Source of the DNA: Acetobacteraceae bacterium
GTDB taxonomy: Bacteria; Pseudomonadota; Alphaproteobacteria; Acetobacterales; Acetobacteraceae
Direction: 5' to 3'
DNA: 8,063 nucleotides
NCBI GenBank assembly: GCA_947446625.1
Contig: CANFIE010000171.1
Coordinates: 1-8,063, forward strand
Under the pieces are notes generated by a model. That model was not told where the DNA came from. It made no database searches and saw only the letters and a list, made by a program, of their open reading frames with translations. Shown here one piece after another: positions 6,932-8,063 of the stretch (its first letter is position 1; each line of letters begins with the position of its first letter). A program made the position numbers and the translations under genes.

Positions 6932-7080
6932 GGCTTCTGCCGGAACGGGAAGGAGAGGGTGAAGGCCCCCACCGCGGCGCCCGCCACCAGCCAGGTGGCC
7001 GCCGCGCCTTCGCCCAGCACGGCGCTGACGATGACCACGCCGACGAACCCCCCGATGACGGCAGCCAGGGCGGGCTTCAA
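6928..7080 (-). CDS. Small two-helix membrane protein (50 residues), unrecognised
   Basis: I do not recognise this gene. The frame runs from TTG at 7080 to TGA at 6928 and exactly fills the gap between CoxD and CoxE. It overlaps the CoxD stop by TTGA and the CoxE start by GTGA. The protein starts MKPALAAVIGG and ends FPFRQKP. It has two hydrophobic segments, residues about 4-22 and 28-45, separated by a short LGEGAAAT turn. Positive charges at both ends (Lys2; Arg47, Lys49) predict a hairpin with both termini in the cytoplasm. The GAGGCGAAG upstream of the TTG may serve as a ribosome binding site, and translation is probably coupled to CoxD. The support is the precise fit and membrane-like composition, not homology. 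A role in anchoring or assisting the CoxD/CoxE pair is speculation. Confidence 0.7.
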   Translation of the reverse strand: MKPALAAVIGGFVGVVIVSAVLGEGAAATWLVAGAAVGAFTLSFPFRQKP

Positions 7081-7967
7081 ACCGTCTTCGCCTCGGCCAC
7101 CAGCTTGGCGGCGGCTTCGCCCTTCAGCTTGGCGATGTCGTCCTGGTACTTCAGCAGCACGCCGAGCGTCTCATCCACCATGCCGGGTTCCAACTCATGC
7201 GCGTCCAGCGCCGCCAGCGCCGCCGCCCAGTCGATGGTCTCGGCCACGCCCGGCAGCTTGAAGTAGTCGCCAGCGCGCAGCTTCTGCACAAAGGCCACCA
7301 CCTGCGCGCTCAGATGCTCCGGCACCTGCGGGGCGCGCAGCTTGAGGATGGCGCGTTCGCGGGCGGCGTCGGGGTAGTCCACCCAGTGGTACAGGCAGCG
7401 GCGGCGGATGGCGTCGTGCACCTCTCGGGTGCGGTTGCTGGTGATGATCACCACCGGCGGCGTGGCAGCCTTGATGGTGCCCAGCTCCGGCACGGTGATC
7501 TGATAATCGGCCAGGATTTCCAGCAGGAAGGCCTCGAAGGGCTCATCCGCGCGGTCCAACTCGTCAATCAGCAGCACCGCCGGCTCTCCGGTCAGGGCCT
7601 GCAACAGCGGGCGTTCCTGCAGAAAGCGCCGGTCGTAGATGCCGCGCTCCACCGCCTCGCGGTCGGCGGCCTCGCCACTGGCTTCCGCCAGCCGAATGCT
7701 CATCAACTGCCGGGCGTGGTTCCACTCATAGGCCGCCGCCGAAAGGTCCAGGCCGTCATAGCATTGCAGCCGCACCAGCCGGCGCGGCAGCTCTTTCGCC
7801 AGAACTTTTGCTATTTCGGTCTTGCCTGTCCCCGGCTCGCCTTCCAGGAACAGGGGCCGGCCCATCTTCAGCGCCAGATGTACCGTGGTGGCCAGGGCCT
7901 TGTCGGCCACATAGCCACCATCGGCCAGCATCTGGCGCGTGGCCTCAACGGTGCTGGGCAGGCTCAC
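7077..7967 (-). CDS. coxD: MoxR-family AAA+ ATPase, CoxD-like
   Basis: This MoxR-type AAA+ ATPase has 296 residues. The CoxD family acts as a chaperone-like ATPase, with CoxE, in building the metal-sulfur site of CO dehydrogenase-type hydroxylases. Visible motifs are Walker A GEPGTGKT (43-50), Walker B VLLIDELD (131-138), sensor-1 IITSNRT (174-180) and the basic AIRRRC (186-191) in the arginine-finger region. The C-terminal part (about 198-296) is the helical lid. The sequence around KMGRPLFLEGEPGTGKTEIA is typical of the CoxD branch. I chose GTG at 7967 because it shares GTGA with the upstream stop, as at the other operon junctions, and gives the usual N-terminus. A TTG at 7997 would add ten residues encoded inside the upstream gene and is unlikely. 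The stop overlaps the start of the small membrane protein gene. Confidence 0.93.
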   Translation of the reverse strand: MSLPSTVEATRQMLADGGYVADKALATTVHLALKMGRPLFLEGEPGTGKTEIAKVLAKELPRRLVRLQCYDGLDLSAAAYEWNHARQLMSIRLAEASGEAADREAVERGIYDRRFLQERPLLQALTGEPAVLLIDELDRADEPFEAFLLEILADYQITVPELGTIKAATPPVVIITSNRTREVHDAIRRRCLYHWVDYPDAARERAILKLRAPQVPEHLSAQVVAFVQKLRAGDYFKLPGVAETIDWAAALAALDAHELEPGMVDETLGVLLKYQDDIAKLKGEAAAKLVAEAKTV

Positions 7968-8063
7968 AGGAACATCAGCGCGGCCATGGCGGCGCAAATG
8001 CCAATGCCGGCCCAGGCCACCAGCGGAATGCCCAGCGGCGCCAGCCCGGCGGCAATGGCCAGC
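7964..8063 (-). CDS. C-terminal 32 residues of a hydrophobic protein, gene truncated by the window edge
   Basis: An open frame enters from the right edge and ends at TGA 7964-7966, overlapping the CoxD GTG start by four bases. The visible residues are almost all hydrophobic or small, with one Pro-containing kink (LAPLGIPLV) and a final CAAMAALMFL ending directly at the stop. This points to a C-terminal membrane helix. It could be the anchor of a CoxG-type SRPBCC protein, another small membrane protein like the one after CoxD, or an unrelated permease. Too little is visible to choose. Confidence 0.6.
   Translation of the reverse strand, partial: LAIAAGLAPLGIPLVAWAGIGICAAMAALMFL

Noticed and set aside
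5993..7261. Plus-strand open frame of about 422 codons
   Set aside because: Antisense to coxE, the small membrane gene and coxD; low-complexity translation that crosses several real gene boundaries.
7968..7997. TTG at 7997 as the start of coxD
   Set aside because: It would encode ten atypical residues within the upstream gene. GTG at 7967 fits the 4-base overlap pattern and the usual CoxD N-terminus.
1..8063. Mobile elements, CRISPR arrays, tRNA/rRNA genes or defence genes
   Set aside because: No terminal repeats, transposase motifs, regularly spaced repeats or tRNA-like cloverleaf sequences were seen. Almost all bases are accounted for by ordinary genes.

Overview
The window looks like a GC-rich chromosomal segment of an alphaproteobacterium, most likely order Rhodospirillales (Acetobacteraceae-like). 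This is inferred from base composition and protein flavour, not from a marker gene. I see no mobile element, tRNA, rRNA or CRISPR array.

Layout: (i) 1-893, minus strand: the N-terminal 297 residues of an MFS transporter that runs off the left edge. (ii) 894-968: a short divergent intergenic region holding only small repeats. (iii) 969-3008, plus strand: a complete M3-family zinc metallopeptidase of the Dcp (dipeptidyl carboxypeptidase) type. (iv) 3005-8063, minus strand: one compact operon entering from the right edge. Read 5' to 3' on the minus strand, it contains the tail of a hydrophobic protein, a MoxR/CoxD AAA+ ATPase, a 50-residue two-helix membrane protein, a CoxE VWA-domain protein, two XdhC-family proteins that split the usual XdhC domains between them, and a molybdopterin-binding/MocA-like nucleotidyltransferase fusion.

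How the genes work together: region iv is the maturation half of a molybdenum hydroxylase locus (CO dehydrogenase / xanthine dehydrogenase family). By family knowledge, CoxD and CoxE help build or insert the active-site metal centre. XdhC-type proteins bind, protect or sulfurate the molybdenum cofactor and pass it to the apo-hydroxylase. A MocA-type transferase makes the cytidine dinucleotide form of the cofactor. The structural hydroxylase subunits are not in the window and probably lie beyond 8063, so the substrate cannot be told.

The most notable features are structural. All six operon junctions are 4-base start/stop overlaps (GTGA, TTGA, GTGA, ATGA, GTGA, ATGA). One of the joined genes is an easily missed 50-codon membrane-protein gene with a TTG start. 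The final operon stop also overlaps the stop of the convergent peptidase gene by 4 bases.
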